Origin: Tachypleus tridentatus
Lineage: Eukaryota > Arthropoda > Merostomata > Xiphosura > Limulidae
Assembly: GCF_004210375.1 (NCBI RefSeq)
Contig: NC_134835.1
Location: 67,486,447 to 67,550,446 of the forward strand
Direction: 5' to 3'
Length of the DNA stretch: 64,000 nt
Shown: one piece after another, positions 61,253-64,000 of the stretch
Layout of the letters: every line of letters begins with the position of its first letter
Position numbering within the stretch: the first letter of the stretch is position 1
The notes under the pieces: generated by a model
The model's database searches: none
Told to the model about the DNA's origin: nothing
Seen by the model: only the letters and a program-made list of their open reading frames with translations
Made by a program: the position numbers and the translations under genes

Positions 61253-63026
61253 TGCTTGGAAGGTTTAAAGATTTTTAAGAAACAGTGGAAGAGCTGATAG
61301 TAAGTTTTAAGCCTCCACTTCATCTTAGTTCATGAGCAATGTGTTGTTAATATAGCATCAACTCGATAACTTTTTCCCTTGCTATTACCTGGTCGTGATT
61401 TTCAAATAATAAACACGATTTTATTATCGAACGAAATATTTCAGTACGCGGATTTTTAATTTTCTTCATATTTTTCTGTAATTTACCTGTAGTTCAAACA
61501 TTAAATATGCTTTATAATCTTCAGATAAAAGTAGAATTACACATTACCTATTTTAGTACCACAAAAATAGAAAACAGGTATGGATGGGAACAACAATCTC
61601 TATGAAATTACTGTAGATTATTATAAGTATAAATAAATGTACAACAAGAAAATAGACCACGATACCCGCTAAAGCTCTTAAAATGTTATATTGAAAACTA
61701 CGTTTGATCATTTCTCGATTCTAAACAAAATTTTACTCTTCCATTACCAACAGTAAAATCATTTTAGTACAAAGTAAGTCGATAATTCGGACCATTCAGC
61801 AAAAGCTAGGTAAAAAAAAACCTAAAACACCACATCTACATGCAAATATATTTATAAACCAGAATTTAACTATTTTAACGAGACCTGGTGACTTTTGAAA
61901 CACAACTATTTTAAGTACTGTCTCATTACAAAAATCTGTGTATGACGATTTAAATTTATTGAAAATAATTCTATAGTATAACACGAAAATTAAAAAGTCA
62001 AAAGTCACAATTCGTTCGCAAAGTTAGTCTCGATAATGTATCTTGGGATGTTGAGTTTTGTTTTATGTTTTCGTGTCTAATTAAACAACTGTGAACGATG
62101 TAGACAAATAAACGATTTTCTTTTTCAGTTTTCTAAACATTAATACATTACTAAACTATTTTCAAACACTTCTGATATGTTACAGGATCTAAACTGGGAT
62201 GATATTTACACTTATAGAAGCAAACATTTTAAAGTTTGTACTGAAAATAAAAATTTCCTCTGACTGGTAAAAATATCCGACAAATAAATGATGGTACAAG
62301 AATTTGGTTATATCTGACAAGTTACTCAAGCAATAGTTATTATTAATTACTGAAGACACAGGTTTATCGAAAAAATTGATATTAATCAGTTATAGAAATA
62401 TTGTTTAGATGACGTTGTCTATAACAATTCTCTAGAGGGTTATTAATATAAATTAACGTTCTGTTGATTGGTCATATGTATAGGATATTAAAAATAACAA
62501 CTACAAAAGCTAATAAGGAATATGTGTCATGAAAGCATAATCCTATATATTTATTTTACTGGATACAATCCAAAGATTTAAATCATGATATACGTTTATG
62601 AAAAAAAGATATCACTTTCGCTTTCCAGCTGCTAGTCCAAATAATTTCGAAATATATTACATAGTACGCTTCTTATTCAAGGTAGAAAGAGCACGCACAC
62701 ACTTCTGACAGATTTTTTAGAGGGTTAAATCTCTCATATGAGATTTTCTATACTTTAACAATGTATCCAGCATGAAAAATAACGAAACGTGACCAATCAG
62801 ACGACATCACACCATCGGAACTCTTATAACGCAAAACCTGTTTTTGATACCTGTGGTAGTCACAACACTGGGTTAACTCTAAAGCTTATTGACCTTGAAA
62901 ATGACTGTTACAATAGTAAGATACAATGCCGTTAACATAACAGCTTTCTTCAGATCACGAATACTTGCACGAATCGTTATTTCAAAATGTATAAAAATTG
63001 CATTATTATACAAACAGATCAATTTA

Positions 63027-63152
63027 ATTGAATCAAGTTAGTAAGATGTGCTGTTTTATTAAAGTAATATTGAATCAAGGTAGTAAGATGTGTTGTTTTA
63101 TTAAAGTAATATTGAATCAAGTTAGTAAGATGTGCTGTTTTATTAAAGTATA
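63027..63152 (+). repeat. Tandem repeat, three 42-bp units
   Basis: Units start at 63027, 63069 and 63111 with attgaatcaagttagtaag and tgctgttttattaaagtaat. Only a few differences between units. Confidence 0.95.
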
Positions 63153-64000
63153 TCGAATAGATGAAATCGTACATGTGCGTTCAACATTTTTAGCTGAGGT
63201 TTGAAAAACAGAAACAGCAATCCACTGTTAGAAAATAAATTACAAATGAGAAAAAAAATCAGAGTTGAGAAAATGAACTATTCGTTTCTACCCAGTTAGT
63301 TTATTTAACATCCAATAGAAAAGAATCTGAAGACGTTAAAGGAAAGTACATAGGTTTATTACAGTTAATAAGAGAGCCCTAGCTGTGAGCGAGCCAATCA
63401 TTATAGATAAATTAAATATTACACGTAGAACACTGAAAAAAAGTTCATTGATCAAACTACTCCATGAAGTAAAAAAAACGAGATATCTAAGACATCAAGT
63501 AGCTGTCCCGAAAGATAAATTGTTATCTTTTCTCTTTCACTGAACGAACATGCTAGGTAATAAGATTTGCTAGTGAGAAATCAGAACTCTGTTATTACGT
63601 AAGGAGTTCTATCTTGTTTGAGTCAAGTATGTATATATATATTTGCCGCTTATACTTCATTCTATTTTCTGTTCTTTTCTTTTGGTAACGAGTTAGTATC
63701 TGGACATTACTATGGGCATAGGTAGCACATAAGTTTTGTTTGGGTTCGCTTTTCTCTCACTTGTGAGTATGTGCGTGTAGAGGTTTGGGAAGATTCAGTT
63801 CCAGCTCATATATAAATAAACTCTTCTCAGTGACACACATACACTACCTTCGCCCTCTCTGTTTCTCTCTCCACATACGTATTGTTTAATATTTTTAGGT
63901 TGGAGAGAATAATAGGATAGTTTATTTGGGAAAGCTGAATCTTTCCAAGCATCTATACGTGCCGCTTCTGAATAAAGTGAAAAATAAAAGTATACAAGCA

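Larger units (their letters stand above)
40467..64000. other. Region upstream of the supported CNG exons, probably intron
   Basis: The three supported exons lack the transmembrane part, so more exons are expected to the right. I looked on the minus strand for the pore (TIGETPPP-like) and S6-like sequences and saw none, so the next exon is either short and missed or beyond 64000. Apart from the listed transposons, SINEs and tandem repeats, I recognise nothing in 40500-40860, 40950-41720, 42170-43010, 43110-45590, 45725-47250, 47580-48400, 48870-49300, 54700-54908, 55045-55320, 55430-56205, 56340-57120, 57830-59200, 59780-60685, 60975-61130, 61255-63026 or 63160-64000. Confidence 0.5.

Noticed and set aside
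1..64000. CRISPR arrays, operons, phage or plasmid functions
   Set aside because: The repeats here are dispersed SINEs or minisatellites without regular short spacers, and the gene structure is eukaryotic.

Overview
The window looks like arthropod nuclear DNA. It is AT-rich, has one spliced gene with very long introns, and is packed with tRNA-derived SINEs and decayed transposons. The three SINE families resemble, from memory, repeats of horseshoe crab (Xiphosura) genomes; that placement is inference and was not tested. I found no bacterial, organellar or viral genome organisation, no CRISPR array, no rRNA and no convincing functional tRNA gene.

The only host gene I can support lies on the minus strand: the 3' end of a cyclic-nucleotide-gated (CNG) channel subunit. 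Three exons chain together with canonical splice sites and matching phase: 40466-40173 (C-linker and start of the cyclic-nucleotide-binding domain, CNBD), 33858-33553 (rest of the CNBD) and 8636-7825 (C-terminal tail with a coiled coil and the stop codon). The introns are 6,314 and 24,916 bp. The transmembrane and pore exons were not seen and probably lie to the right, perhaps beyond the window. The sequence from 40467 to 64000 is therefore best read as upstream intron.

Transposons, left to right: an internally deleted hAT element (about 170-1850); a 436-bp-armed inverted pair of Penelope-like element (PLE) 3' ends with GIY-YIG coding sequence and hammerhead-like ribozyme motifs (9624-10586), with a further tail at 12651-12736; a decayed Ty3/gypsy polyprotein (about 16490-19620); a CR1/L2-like LINE remnant (about 22270-22530); a second PLE (about 49300-53130) split by a hAT element with an 8-bp target duplication (49950-52502); and a Tigger/pogo transposase fragment (about 53180-54690).

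Three tRNA-headed SINE families (called A, B and C here) are scattered throughout, several with target-site duplications and several nested in each other. Their heads differ but all share a similar 3' module. Tandem repeats include degenerate minisatellites on both sides of the CNBD exon, a 131/142-bp duplication at 41886 and a 42-bp triplet at 63027.

No multi-gene 'system' is visible. The most informative points are the splice chain, the PLE palindrome with ribozyme motifs, the hAT-in-PLE nest and the modular SINE families.
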